This document shows positions 10,355 through 20,538 of a stretch of DNA of 64,000 nt, piece by piece. Positions within the stretch are counted from its first letter, which is position 1; every line of letters starts with the position of its first letter. The translations under genes were made by a program, and so were the position numbers. The notes under the pieces were generated by a model, which saw only the letters and a list, made by a program, of their open reading frames with translations, was not told the DNA's origin and did not search any database. The stretch lies in contig NC_065913.1 of assembly GCF_905147045.1 (NCBI RefSeq), positions 9,448,501 to 9,512,500 of the forward strand, given 5' to 3'. This stretch comes from Nymphalis io (lineage: Eukaryota > Arthropoda > Insecta > Lepidoptera > Nymphalidae).

Positions 10355-10950
10355 AAGATTTAGAATTAGGATTACGTTGTAAATGTACCAGGAGAACATG
10401 AACAGTGAGACGGTTTCACCGAACGATTAGATTAAAAGAGTCAATTAGTTTCAGTTAGGATTACAGTGTTAATGTACCAGGAGATCATAAACAGTGAGTC
10501 AGTCTCACCGAACGATTAGATTAAAAGAGTCAATTAGTTTCAGTTAGGATTACAGTGATAATGTACCAGGAGATCATAAACAGTGTGTCGATCTCACCGA
10601 ACGATTATATTACAAGAGTCAATTAGTTCCAGTTAGGATTACAGTGTTAATGTACCAGGAGGTCATAAACAGTGAGTCGGTCTCACCGAACGATTAGATT
10701 AAAAGAGTCAATTAGTTCCAGTTAGGATTACAGTGTTAATGTACCAGGAGATCATAAACAGTGAGACGGTTTCACCGAACGATTAGATTAAAAGAGTCAA
10801 TTAGTTTCAGTTATGATTACAGTGTTAATGTACCAGGAGTTTTACAGTTTTAATCTAACCGTTCGGTGAGACCGACACACTGTTTATGATCTCCTGGTAC
10901 ATTAACACTGTAATCCTAACTTAAACTAATTGACTCTTTTAATCTATAAT
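10355..10950. repeat. 89-bp array, orientation switch
   Basis: About five forward units end at 10845, and a reverse unit runs 10850-10945, so the array folds back at 'ccaggag|ttttacag'. The same fold is present, inverted as a whole, near 35.6 kb. Confidence 0.9.
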
Positions 10951-10959
10951 TGAATTATA

Positions 10960-11205
10960 ATAATAATGTCCTCCAGACCGATTTCGGCTACGGCGGCCAA
11001 TCTCAAGATTGATTAGCCAAATACGCAGGAGATATTATAGTGCACAAGTGTGTGCGCAAACACAGATGCACTCCCGATTCCCTATCTCTCATAATCCGAT
11101 GGGACGGCAATCCGATACGACCGGAAAGAGTTCAGGCGCAGGACCATCAGCTTTAAGTGCTTTCCGAGGCACGGGAGTGTAGCCACTAGACCAACGAGGC
11201 AGTCA
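10960..11205 (-). repeat. SINE-2 with internal deletion
   Basis: The minus-strand SINE-2 lacks about 125 bp relative to the copy of the same insertion at 42319-42556, with the join at 'gagtgta|gccactag'. Both sit beside 'ggactttgaagagaataga', confirming they are duplicates of one insertion. Confidence 0.88.
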
Positions 11206-12485
11206 TAATTATAGGAGGACTTTGAAGAGAATAGATTAGCATCTCAACCACCCCATTTACCATTTCCCTTATAATAAATTATTTTTTATTGGACAGAGAG
11301 TGTCTGAGCAGAGACAAATATTAACCATCTACTTGATACTCAAATATCAATATTTGCAAAGAAGATAAATATACATTTCAACTAATTGTAAAAGGTGTAT
11401 TAAATACAATATTAACACGTACATAGTGCTATTTTGATTGATTTTAAATAAGAATATTTAATTTAAATCTCAGTTTATTTGAAATTTTAAGTCAACTAAC
11501 TTCTAAATAAGTTATTATTATAACAATTTAACATACGATAAGATTATCATATTCGTGTCACCGTGGCGTCACGGAAGGGTAGATAGGCAAACATGGTATA
11601 ACTAAGAATTTAATGTTTTTGAATGTACATATTTTCAAATATAAAGACATAACCTTTTACTGTTGCGATTTCTGTTTCTCTTTTTTAATTTCAAATGAAA
11701 TTTTGGTGGTAATTCTCCACCGCGTCATTGGCGTTTTAAGAAATATTAACCATCATTTATATTGTCAATGTGCCACCAACATTGGGAACCAAGATGTAAT
11801 ATCCATTGTGTATGTACGTTATTTCATAAACCTAGTTATATAATTATTTAATATTAACTAGAAATTGGATTTATTATATATATTTTATAGACGTTTTGCA
11901 TGTATGTTATATACGTAATAAAAACTCTGACACCGATTAATTAACTGACTGAATAAAAATGAGTTATGAGTGAAAATTTGCTCGATCACATATGATGGTT
12001 TATTAAAAATTTGTCCGCTAGTGTTAAATATATGAAAGTTTATATGGATGGTCCACATTTTTTTTATACAGTGTTGCCAACTTGGGGGTTTTCCCCCTAA
12101 ATAGGGCTATGTCAGATGAAATAAAATAGGATATTTTCAGGTTAGACATTTTTTAGGAGGAACATTTTTTTAAAGAAATTCTCTCCGGGGATTAACTCTT
12201 CAGCTTCATTTAATTGAGTATATTTCAAGTTTACTAATGCTACTTGCAGTACTTGATTTGCTTTTTTTAACATCATATTATAAATGTATTTTGTATTTGT
12301 TTCAATTCATCCGTCAGGAGGATGCTTCTAAGAGGTTGGCAACACTGTTTTTATGTAACATAAAAATACCATCATCGTTTGTCGTTTTTTGTAATTTAAT
12401 CCGCAAGGCGAAACGCCCCCCACGCAATCATGAAGTGAACACGACAAGAAAACTGGTTACAGATACAATTAATATATTTAATTTA
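11206..12485. other. AT-rich gene-free segment with REP-4 relic
   Basis: Duplicated at 42557-42775 plus 47782-48830. It contains an eroded minus-strand REP-4 relic at about 11710-11820 ('ccaccaacattgggaacc'). No gene is seen. The sequence 'acatagtgctattttg' near 11434 is the intact empty site for the gypsy element at 42776-47781. Confidence 0.75.
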
Positions 12486-12489
12486 TCTA

Positions 12490-12610
12490 GAATATTCCAC
12501 CAACCCGCATTGGACCAGCGTGGTGGAATAAACTCCAAACCTTCTCCTCAAAAAGAGGAGAGGAGGCCTTTAGCCCAGCAGTGGGAAATGTACAGGCTGT
12601 TACGGTATTC
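12490..12610 (+). repeat. SINE-3 3' fragment
   Basis: The fragment contains 'attccaccaacccgc', 'cagcgtggtggaataa' and 'cccagcagtggga', the body of SINE-3. A frame that runs through it has no domain support. Confidence 0.8.
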
Positions 12611-12969
12611 TAGAGAGATCTCGAATTTTGCATTGGAGCCGTGTTCTATAGAATTCATGGTATGTACGGGAAGGTTTGCGTGACCCGGCCGATGGCTCTG
12701 TAACAAAACAATTTCGTTAATATATAAAAATGGCTGTTTGTGTATCTGTTTGTGATTAATAGAGTTCGGACCGTTTGAATCACCATCATAGTTGAAATTT
12801 AGATGTATGTCTCATGGATGATTTTATAATATCCACTTCGTTGTAACGCCGCTAGATGGCGCTGTACCACATTAACAGCCACCTACCGGGTTTTGCTAGT
12901 AAAGTACAAAAGTGTCTGTTGGTCAAAGATATCTCTTCTTAAGAACAAAACTTATTCCAACATGATTCA

Positions 12970-13080
12970 AAACAGTTACAGTATATAAATGTCCCACAGC
13001 TGGGCTAAAACCTCTCCTTCTCAGGAGAAGGTTTGAGCTTATTCCACAACCTGCTTCGATGCATGGATTTCCTTCACCGA
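12970..13080 (-). repeat. SINE-3 fragment, degenerate
   Basis: The phrases 'gtcccacagctgggc' and 'gcttattccacaacc' are the reverse complement of the SINE-3 body. It is more diverged than the other copies. Confidence 0.7.
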
Positions 13081-13215
13081 ACACTTATAAATTAAATATG
13101 TGAAAGTCGGTGGAGCTAGCGATCTCGGATACCAACACTGAGCTGACGATATACTTTATTGGCTCAACAATTCAACTGTAATTAGAAGTTATCGTTGGGT
13201 TCGTTGAGCGGTACC

Positions 13216-13335
13216 TGGTCCCCAGCCCCGCCGTGAACAGCAGCCGGCGGCCCCGCACGAGGTACTCCGGACAGCGGGCGAACCTGAACAGCACGGAGGC
13301 CCCCTCGCCCGCCCTCAGCACGTTATACCCTAAAG
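13216..13335 (-). CDS. GTPBP2: GTPBP2-like copy II, exon K (domain III end)
   Basis: The exon encodes NVLRAGEGASVLFRFARCPE then YLVRGRRLLF, matching the C-terminal LRTGE.A.V.FRF..PEYL.VG..LLFREG segment of GTPBP1/2, the last beta strands of EF-Tu-like domain III. The acceptor is a weak 'cctttag' and the donor 'accag|gtaccg'. A final small exon would be expected further left but was not recognised. In copy III this exon has been removed by a deletion of about 1.1 kb. Confidence 0.85.
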
Positions 13336-13384
13336 GACATTATACCCTAAAGCGAAAAATATATCCGTGGTCAGCGATGAGACG

Positions 13385-13660
13385 AGCAACCCGATGGTAA
13401 GTGGTCACCACCGCCCATAGACATTGACACCGCAATAAATATTAACCATCGCTTACATCAACAATGCGTCACCAACCTTGGGAACTAAGATGTTATGTCC
13501 CTCGTGCCTGTAGTTACACTGTTTTACTCACCAACAACAATGCTATTGCTGTTTGGCGGCAGAATATATTATAAGTGTGTGTGGTAACTGGTGGTAAGGG
13601 CATTGTGCAAACCCGCCTGGGTAGGTACCACCCACTCATCAGATATTCTACCGCTGAACA
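13385..13660 (-). repeat. REP-4 interspersed repeat
   Basis: Minus-strand copy in the J-K intron, with landmarks 'ccaaccttgggaac' and 'cagatattctaccgc'. In copy III only 48833-49005 of it remains, because the deletion there ends inside it. Confidence 0.85.
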
Positions 13661-13786
13661 GGAATATAACATAAAAAATAAATATCATTATCATACTTAA
13701 GTATTTTACGCAACACCACAAATTATACCAAAATTAAACTATTTAATTCCATTCCGCAAAGTGAGTTTGATGTATGTATTCGTTAC

Positions 13787-13882
13787 CTCGATAATGGCCG
13801 TCTGACGCACGTTCCCGACATGCACAGAGCACTGGAACCCTGAGTAGATGGCCGTGGAGTGTCTCAGGACATGCACGGATGC
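13787..13882 (-). CDS. GTPBP2: GTPBP2-like copy II, exon J (domain III core)
   Basis: Exactly 32 codons, beginning ASVHVLRHSTAIYSGFQ and ending HVGNVRQTAIIE. GTPBP2 of other animals has ...GFQVTVHVGNVRQTAVVE at this place. The acceptor is 'tgtaacag' and the donor 'gtaacg', both in phase 0. Exon 49124-49219 is its duplicate, with a Ser-to-Pro change (IYSGF to IYPGF). Confidence 0.93.
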
Positions 13883-13979
13883 CTGTTACATTCAATCAAA
13901 TTTAATTCATGACCGCATTACATATAATATTGCACAGTCTGTGCTAATATTGCTAGCATATAAAAAAAACAGCCAAGAT

Positions 13980-14245
13980 GGTTCAGGCACCACTGAATTT
14001 TCATGTACTTAATTTGTGATTATAATTCATCTCGTACTTTACGATGAAGGAAAACATCGTGAGGAAACCTGCATGTGTCTAATTTCACTGAAATTCTGCC
14101 ACATGTGTATTTACCAAACCGCACTGGAGCAGCGTGGTGGAATAAGTTCCAAGCCTTCTCCTCAAAAAAGGGAGAGGAGTCCTTTCGCCTAGCAGTAGGA
14201 CATTCACGTGCTGTTACGGATAAAAAAATACACACACACACAATG
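13980..14245 (+). repeat. SINE-3 copy in the I-J intron
   Basis: The body runs from 'caccactgaattttcat' to 'gtaggacattcacg', followed by a (CA)n-like tail. The tRNA-like head is missing. The copy at 49318-49560 is its duplicate. Confidence 0.85.
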
Positions 14246-14299
14246 TGCTGTGCAAACATATACAAGTCTATAGTCGATTCCAATAGCAAGTAGAGTATA

Positions 14300-14591
14300 T
14301 AAGCAACTTTGACTTTGAAATTTGGTCGAAATCTTAATATTCTGTGGTATTGACTATGGATTCGCGAAAAATTTAGCCTTTTGGTTATCTGTGAAGTTGT
14401 TATCGGAACTTTGTAAGTAAAACTAAAGTGTATATAAGTGGTTAAGTGTAAAAGTGTCGTGTTATATATAGAGATATATTGATCGAGTAGTGTTTGTGGT
14501 GTACAATACAGCAGAGCTGGTAGCGAATCGCGTGGAATCGCATATCTAAGGTTTGCTAATCTTTTAAAAACGAGTAGAGTTTTCTGCTCAC
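14300..14591 (-). other. I-J intron, unique part
   Basis: AT-rich intronic DNA shared with 49620-49926. No gene or repeat is recognised. Confidence 0.6.
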
Positions 14592-14861
14592 CTGAAAGTA
14601 TATACAGCGTCTAGGGTCGTTTGGGTCTTCGAGGAACACCAGGTCGTCACACACGCACTTTTCCTGCGTGTCGCTCGACACGTGCGCGTCGCTGTACTTG
14701 CTCCCGTCGTCCGACACGTACACGTTCGTGCACTTCGTGTCCGATGTCTTCGTGAGGCTGTTCTTCACGTTGGCGATGTCCTGGAGGATATTTTTGTTCT
14801 GTCTCCTCGCGTTCTTTCGATTCTTCTCCGAAGCTTGCGACGAGTGGACAAGTTCTGATAT
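14592..14861 (-). CDS. GTPBP2: GTPBP2-like copy II, exon I (charged insert between domains II and III)
   Basis: A 90-codon phase-0 exon between 'ttgttacag' and 'gtgagca'. The end, DPRRCIYFQ, joins to exon J as ...YFQ-ASVHVL, matching C.VFEAEI.LL in GTPBP2. The first ~75 residues are a charged, Ser/Asp-rich, Cys-containing segment (SEKNRKNARRQNK, CTNVYVSDDGSKYSD, CVCDDLVFLED) with no counterpart that I recall in vertebrate GTPBP2. It therefore looks like an insect- or lepidopteran-specific insertion between domains II and III. The copy at 49927-50196 is also open over all 90 codons. Confidence 0.85.
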
Positions 14862-14924
14862 CTGTAACAATGAATTTTGAAAATAAAAAAATATATCACT
14901 TTTTTAATTTCGTATAGGTACGCT

Positions 14925-15120
14925 GGCAAATGACCACCATATGGTAAGTGGTCGTCACTACCCATAGACTTTGTCACAATCTATTAACCACCCCTATCAT
15001 CGTAATGCGCCATCAACCTTGGGAACTAAGATATTAAATCTCTTGTGCCTATAGTTACACTGTCTAACTCATCTTTCAAACTAGCACACAATAATACTAA
15101 GTATTGCCATGGCGGTAGAA
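14925..15120 (-). repeat. REP-4 interspersed repeat, degenerate
   Basis: Older minus-strand copy ('ccatatggtaagtggtc', 'atcaaccttgggaac') in the H-I intron, with its 3' tail lost. Duplicate at 50262-50460. Confidence 0.75.
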
Positions 15121-15356
15121 ACGTTATTCAAAAAGGCCTTTTTAAATCGTTTGTATAATATAATTTTAAACATAAAGCTACAACCAGTATGGCTACTCTG
15201 TAAGAACATTCTCTCACTCATCATCATCATGTCAACATTTCACCGGAGAGTGATGAATCTAAAATTCTAGAATAGCACTACTGGCCGCGTATATATATTC
15301 TGTCTTAAATACATGTAAGTTTTTATTTAGTAATAAGGTTTGTATTAGCGACCCAC
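15121..15356 (-). other. H-I intron, unique part
   Basis: AT-rich intron shared with 50461-50695; nothing else recognised. Confidence 0.6.
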
Positions 15357-15586
15357 CTGTCGTCCTCTGCAAGTCCCGGGCGGACAGCCTCCGAAGGTGG
15401 GCCGCTCGTGTCCCGCGGCGTAGCCCCCCGACCGCGCTAGCAGCACCATGCCCTGCCGCAGTCTCGGCGGGAAGCGACCCAGGCCCAGCGACGCCGACTG
15501 TCCCGCGCGCACGCTGCCGCACGGGACGCGGTTGCGGTATATCGTGAGCACGGATATCTTCGCGAACTCGCCGGACTCCAGAGGTC
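15357..15586 (-). CDS. GTPBP2: GTPBP2-like copy II, exon H (domain II)
   Basis: The 230-bp exon encodes GPLESGEFAKISVLTIYRNR, then VRAGQSASLGLG and RLRQGMVLL, the domain II barrel of GTPBP2 (GPTDDGCF.ELRV.SI.RNR...LRAGQAA.LALG...LRKGMVM). The start joins exon G through a split Gly codon. The acceptor pyrimidine tract is a run of 10 C. The tail GGCPPGTCRGRQ leads into exon I. It is open here, but most of it is deleted in copy III. Confidence 0.92.
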
Positions 15587-15655
15587 CTGCGGGGGGGGGG
15601 TGGTGTTCAATATACGTCGCTCTATTCATCTCACAACTAACAGAACGCAACGCAC

Positions 15656-15770
15656 CTATGATAAGTTCGTCGCCCTCGTAGAGTCGCCCTCGCGCGAGCA
15701 GTCCCCCCACGACGGGCCCCGTCGAGTCCCCTACGTGGAAAATTTCGTCTATTTGAAACTCGCACGCCTC
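15656..15770 (-). CDS. GTPBP2: GTPBP2-like copy II, exon G (start of domain II)
   Basis: The exon encodes EFQIDEIFHVGDSTGPVVGG and YEGDELIIG. GTPBP2 has EFQVDEIY.VP.VGTVVGGTLSSG...EGDQLVVG at this point. The acceptor is 'ctttacag' and the donor 'gtgcgt'; the exon ends in phase 1. It is intact in this copy. Confidence 0.93.
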
Positions 15771-15850
15771 CTGTAAAGTGACATAAATTATAACATTTAT
15801 AATTTAATAAAAAGGATACTAGTCAACTGCGCAACATATGGTTCACTCAC

Positions 15851-15972
15851 GTCCTCGGGGCGCTGCAGGTCGTGGCGCGGCGCCAGTGCCAGCAGGCACG
15901 CGTGCAGCGCGTTGAGGCCGGCGCCGCGCACGCATCTCACCGGGAACACGGCCACCCTGCCGGCCGACACTA
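15851..15972 (-). CDS. GTPBP2: GTPBP2-like copy II, exon F (G5 region)
   Basis: The exon encodes VSAGRVAVFPVRCVRGAGLN then ALHACLLALAPR, matching the stretch ...PIF..S.VSG.SLDLL..FLN.LPP that closes the GTPase domain (G5). Copy III (50874-50995) reads FPVSFVRGAG, closer to the family's VS.VSG pattern, so the present copy has probably lost the G5 Ser. The acceptor is 'aatcacag' and the donor 'gtgagtg'. Confidence 0.87.
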
Positions 15973-16004
15973 CTGTGATTTGCGTTCAACTATATATATA
16001 TATC

Positions 16005-16145
16005 TGATCCGAACTAAGCAGAGCTTGTACTATGGCAACCAGACAACTGATATACTGTTAATGCACACAATTGTCTGTCCTGAGTGGGAACCGAACCCAC
16101 AACCTTTGGCGTGAAAGGCAAGTATCTAGCAAAGGTGGTTGGCGT
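16005..16145 (-). repeat. SINE-1 with internal deletion
   Basis: The minus-strand copy keeps the head (B box in 'gggaaccgaacccac') and the tail but lost the middle, about 80 bp. Its 5' flank 'ggcgtagctatagac' is the same as that of the plus-strand SINE-1 at 51395. Confidence 0.85.
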
Positions 16146-16260
16146 AGCTATAGACAATATTATTACCATTACCAATAGTATGGAACTCGTTTTAAGGTCA
16201 TACATAAGAGTTCACCCAGAAACACTTCGGGTTTAAATAAAGGCTTGTGAAGCCACTCAC

Positions 16261-16319
16261 TCCTCATACTTTTTGATTTCCTCGTCTACATTGTCTATGG
16301 TGTCCAGTATCGACTTTTG
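16261..16319 (-). pseudogene. GTPBP2: GTPBP2-like copy II, exon E remnant
   Basis: The 3' part of exon E remains (QKSILDTIDNVDEEIKKYEE) followed by a 'gtgagt' donor at 16255-16260. Upstream of the Gln codon the sequence no longer matches the complete exon at 51158-51270, so the G4-bearing half has been lost. It is in the correct minus orientation here, but in plus orientation in copy III. Confidence 0.72.
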
Positions 16320-16397
16320 AACTTTATTGTATAAGTTTATAGTATAAGTTGATAATATGACTACAGTGCCATCTATAATATTATCTTGTAGCTGAAT

Positions 16398-16525
16398 TAA
16401 AAAACTTACAGCCACTGGGTCGCTGTGACCCTGGCCCCCATGGGCCAAAAATTAAAGACACGACAGGTTAGGGGGCAACCCCGCGGCCCGTACCCAGACT
16501 GGCCTAGGCCAGTTAGGAGGAACCA
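16398..16525 (+). repeat. Short RTE-associated SINE-like element, partial
   Basis: The phrases 'cagccactgggtcgctg', 'gggggcaaccccg' and 'cagactggcctaggcc' match the 155-bp insert at 25376-25530. This copy has lost its (TTGA)-type tail and sits beside the 3' side of an RTE LINE. Confidence 0.75.
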
Positions 16526-16612
16526 ACTCTTCCTCTTAAAAAACTTTCATTAATAAGACGTATTTCTCGAAAAGGGTTTATAAATATGATAAAAAATTGT
16601 GTTTAAACTCTT

Positions 16613-17868
16613 CAATCAATCAATCAACAGCCAATCGTTGTCCACTGCTGAACATAGGCCTCTCCCAAGGTGCGCCAAAGCTCCCTGTCCTCCGCCTTCC
16701 GCATCCAGTTGGTGCCCGCCACCTTCTTAAGGTCGTCGGTCCACCTGGCTGGAGGGCGCCCTACGCTGCGCTTGCCAATTCGCGGTCTCCACTCTAGGAC
16801 TCGTCTGCTCCAACGGCCATCGGTCCTACGACATACGTGACCAGCCCACTGCCACTTCAGCCTGCTAATTTTGCAAACTATGTCGGTGACTCCGGTTCTT
16901 TTCCGGATAATCTCATTTCTGATCTTATCCTTCAAAGATACTCCGAGCATAGCTCGCTCCATAGCACGCTGAGCGACTTTGAATTTGTGGACTAGTCCCG
17001 CAGTTAGTGTCCACGTTTCGGCACCGTATGTCATGGCAGGTAAGACGCATTGGTTGAAGACTTTCGTCTTCAAACATTGCGGTATAGACGACTTGAGGAC
17101 TTGACGAAGGTTGCCAAATGCTGCCCATCCCAAGCGAATTCTTCGATCGGCTTCCTTCTCGAAGTTGTTCCTACCGACTTGTATTATCTGTCCTAGGTAG
17201 GTATATTCACTAACAACTTCGAGAGGTTTCCCCTCGACGTATATCGGTCCCGGCACGACATGCCTATTGAACATGACCTTGGTCTTGTCCAAGTTTATAC
17301 CGAGACCGACACACCGGGAAGACTCGCCTAGGCTACGCAGCATTTCGGTGAGTTGTTCCAGCGACTCTGCTATGATGACGATATCGTCGGCAAATCGAAG
17401 GTTTGAGATGTACTCGCCGTTTACATTGACTCCATACCTAGTCCAATCCAGCGTTTTGAAAACGTCTTCCAACGCGTTGGTGAACAGTTTCGGGGATATT
17501 ACATCCCCCTGTCTCACCTCTCTGCGCAGTTGGATCGCCTTCGTCTTACAGTCCTGGATGTGGACAGTCATTGTAGCGGCGTTGTACAGACATCTCAGTA
17601 CCTCGATATATCTCCAATCGATATGACATCTCTGCAATGATTCGAGCACTGCCCAGGTTTCGATGGAGTCGAAGGCTTTCTCGTAGTCCACAAATGCCAT
17701 ACACAGCGGCTGATTGTACTCTTCGGTCTTCTGCACAATCTGCCGAACAGTATGGATGTGGTCCACGGTGCTGTAGCCTGATCGAAAGCCGGCTTGCTCT
17801 GGGGGCTGGAACTCGTCAAGTCGTCTGGCGAGACGGTTCGTGACGACTCTTGAGAACAGCTTATACAC
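16613..17868 (-). pseudogene. RTE-clade LINE, reverse transcriptase part
   Basis: The 414-residue frame carries RT blocks EQAGFRSGYSTVDHI, CMAFVDYEKAFDS, QGDVISPKLFTNALE and LRFADDIVII (catalytic FADD), then the RTE C-terminal RLKWQWAGHVCRR...GRPPARWTDDL. The element ends in tandem 'caatcaatcaatca' (TTGATTGA repeats on the coding strand), as RTE elements typically end in short tandem repeats rather than poly-A. It is fused in a shifted frame to the upstream part at 17874, so the full polyprotein is broken. Confidence 0.95.
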
Positions 17869-17873
17869 GTGAC

Positions 17874-18599
17874 TCAGGAGGGAGATTGGTCTGTAGTTTT
17901 CAAGAGGGTTTTATCACCTTTCTTGAAAAACAGTACCACCTCACTCCCGCTCCACGTTTCCGGGGTCTTGCCATGTTGGATGACGGAATTAAAGAGGCTT
18001 GCTAGCTCTTTCAGGACCGGAGTCCCGCCTGCCTTAAGCAACTCTGTTGTGATTCCGTCATCTCCCGGAGCTTTGTTGTTTTTAAGCTGTTCTAGAGCCG
18101 CCCTAATCTCTCCTTGGTCAACGACCGGGAGCTCCTCGGAGTAATGGCGCATAAGAGGGGCGCGCTGGTCATCAATACTGATTCCCACGGGTTTATCCGA
18201 TCTTGAAGAGAACAACTGCCCATAAAACCTCTCTACTTCTCCGACAATCTCAGGCCTAGAGGTAACGACCCCACCATTTTCAGTTTTAAGTTTTGTCAGA
18301 CGCGGCCTCCCAAACTTGCGAGCGAACACTTTCGATCCCCGATTTTGCTCAATCGCAGCCTTGATGGCACGGGTATTGGAGCGTCGGAGATCGCGTTGCG
18401 TCAGCGTTTTTATTGTTCGATTTAAGGCCTTATATGACAAAAACGATGGTAGTTCTCGTCGTTTTCTCATGAGCTCGAGTGTCTCAGCAGAGAGTTTTGG
18501 TGCGTTGTCTCTTCTCTGTGGCGGAAAACACTTGCGGGATGTGTTTTGCAGTATTTTGACCAGCGTGTCGGTTCTCTCATCAATGCTGCTTATGGTTTC
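17874..18599 (-). pseudogene. RTE LINE, linker and early RT blocks
   Basis: The frame carries the linker and DDGITTELLKAGG, WSGSEVVLFFKKGDKTLLK. Frame changes near 17870 and stops between 18471 and 18599 separate it from its neighbours. The order endonuclease, linker, RT is kept, so it is one element damaged by small mutations. Confidence 0.92.
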
Positions 18600-19637
18600 C
18601 TACGCGGTGAATTGATTTTGAAGTTCCATTTGGAACTTTTCGGAGCCTTGAGCAGCTTGGAGCATGGTAGGTCGGAGAGTAGACCTCATCATTCTCGATC
18701 TTTCAGCTTTTAAGTTGATATTTAGAGTGCCTCGAACCAAGCGGTGATCACTTCCGGTATTAAACCTGTTTATCACTGAAACATCTCTAAATATGTGCCT
18801 TTTATTCGAAATGATAAAGTCTATCTCGTTCCTTGTCACGTTATCGGGGCTTCGCCAGGTCCACCTCCTCTGAGGCTTCTTTTGAAAGAAAGAATTCATC
18901 ACAAAAAGCCCCTGCGCTTCGAGAAAGTTTACCAGCATTTGCCCCCTGTGATTTCTGCAGCCCAAGCCGTAAGGTCCGACTTTCGATTCACCGCTATCTT
19001 GTACTCCCACTTTAGCATTGAAGTCTCCCATAACAACATTGTAGTGGGCCTTCGAGGTGTCGTTGAGGACCTTTGCGATGTCCTCGTACATCGCTTCGAC
19101 CACATCATCAGAGTATGTCGAAGTTGGCGCATATACCTGTACGACCTTCAGGGAGTACCTGTCGGAAAGTTTTAGGACAAGGTACGCTACCCGGTTCGAC
19201 ACACTACTGATTTCCACAATGCTGCTAATGAGATCCTTTTTGATTAGAAAACCGACACCACCCTGGGAGAGGTTATCACCTTCGCGGAAGTGGAGTAAGT
19301 TACCGGACTCTAGAGTTATCGTGTCCTCCCCCTGTCTTCGGACTTCAGATAACCCCAGTATATGCCAGTTTATATGACTTAACTCTACTTCTAATTCGGC
19401 GAGGTGATGGTCCCGCCTCATCGAGCGTCCATTATACGTTGCCATGTGCAGTCGTTTTATACGGTAGCCTACCGTGAACCGGTGATTCTTAGCACCCCCT
19501 GCCCTGCCGATACCGCGACCGCTACCTTGGTCGGGCCTAGCGGGCTTGCCGGTAACTGGGGGCCTTTTTTGGGCGCATCTGCCATTAAGGGAGGGGTTTG
19601 CCCATACTCGCCGCGCTGGGCATAATAATAATAACAT
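18600..19637 (-). pseudogene. RTE LINE, AP endonuclease domain
   Basis: An APE-type endonuclease: MATYNGRSMR, ILGLSEVRR (catalytic Glu), VVMGDFNAKVG (Asp/Asn pair) and NTGSDHRLVRG (SDH box), within about 345 residues. Such domains are often annotated in insect genomes as craniofacial development protein 2-like; here the context shows a LINE. The 5' end lies at about 19637, next to the deleted gypsy. Confidence 0.94.
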
Positions 19638-20030
19638 ATTATAACATATTATTATAATAATAATAACATATTATGACATATTATTATAAAAGTAAACAAA
19701 TTAACAAAATATAATGCAAAATTTAATTACCTACTACACTTATATAAAACAAAAATATTTTTCAATCGTCAAAAATAAAATTTGTAAATTTTAATGTATA
19801 TCGTGTAAACAAGAAATACAATGTCCTATAATTTAAATATAATAAACCCTTAAAAATATTAAAAAAAAATATATATATATATAAATGGGTATATTCTTAA
19901 ATTTAAAGATACAATACACGACACAATATACCTACGATTACAACAGTTATATTGTAACTTCACTATTTTTAGCACATTTATTTATTCATATTTATTAATT
20001 GCACAACACGAGTTCACTTTTTACGCCACG
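19638..20030. other. AT-rich stretch, possible 3' remnant of the gypsy element
   Basis: Begins with 'taataataataacat' type repeats and includes poly-A and (AT)n runs. It lies 3' of the gypsy coding remnant, where a 3' LTR would be expected, but I found no match to the 5' LTR region near 21440-21640. Confidence 0.45.
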
Positions 20031-20221
20031 GAGTATGTTGGCACTGAGTGAGGTGGATGAGGCGGGTCGCGATCTCTAAGGCTAGCGCGCAACCCCTGGA
20101 TTTCTCTTCTCAGGTACTTAGTGTACTTTTGTTTGCAGTATCTCCAACATATTAAACAGGTGACAGTGATGACAGCCGTGATGATTAGCATGACTATAAG
20201 GTTTAATTTATCATGCGTAAT
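20031..20221 (-). pseudogene. Membrane-anchor tail in frame with gypsy protease remnant
   Basis: Immediately after the TAG that closes the protease frame (20222), the same frame stays open for about 63 codons to a TAA at 20031. It encodes a hydrophobic stretch of about 21 residues (MLIITAVITVTCLICW), then a Cys/Tyr/Lys-rich juxtamembrane segment and a Pro/His-rich tail. That is the architecture of the C-terminal anchor and cytoplasmic tail of a single-pass glycoprotein, and its place 3' of pol-type sequence suggests an env-like third ORF. The body of any such protein is absent. I describe it only as seen. Confidence 0.55.
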
Positions 20222-20533
20222 CTAATGCAGTAGGCTTGTGTTCGCCTGATTTGCCTGCCCGTTTTGGGCAATGATAATTTCTTCTTTGCTTTGTGGTTTT
20301 CTTAATTTTAAATTTAACTCTAAGCGCTTAGTTCCATATGTTCGTATTTCACTCCCATTCGCGGCATAAAGTCTATAACTGTCACTATCACTGTGTCTGT
20401 AGGGTTTTTTAACGGCTGGCAAAACAGAAACGTTGGCTCCCGTGTCCACCAAAAAACGTAGACCACTGTTTAAGTCGGTCACGCAAAGGCGGTGGCATGG
20501 TAAAAGGGTGCAGACATCCGCCACTGACTGCAC
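20222..20533 (-). pseudogene. Ty3/gypsy aspartic protease, truncated
   Basis: The frame contains FLVDTGANVSVLP, the active-site loop of a retroviral-type aspartic protease, and YRLYAANGSEIRTYGTK, common in insect gypsy elements. After about 80 residues the protease similarity stops. The remaining 25 residues are Gln/Asn/Ala-rich and lead into the membrane-anchor segment, so reverse transcriptase, RNase H and integrase are all missing: an internal deletion of several kilobases. Confidence 0.85.
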
Positions 20534-20538
20534 CTTAT

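Noticed and set aside
12237..12683. 148-residue plus-strand ORF
   Set aside because: It runs through AT-rich DNA into a SINE-3 fragment, and its duplicate near 48683 is not conserved in frame. No domain.
18600..19637. Host gene similar to craniofacial development protein 2
   Set aside because: The endonuclease is followed in the same element by RTE reverse transcriptase and an RTE-type tail, so it is a LINE.
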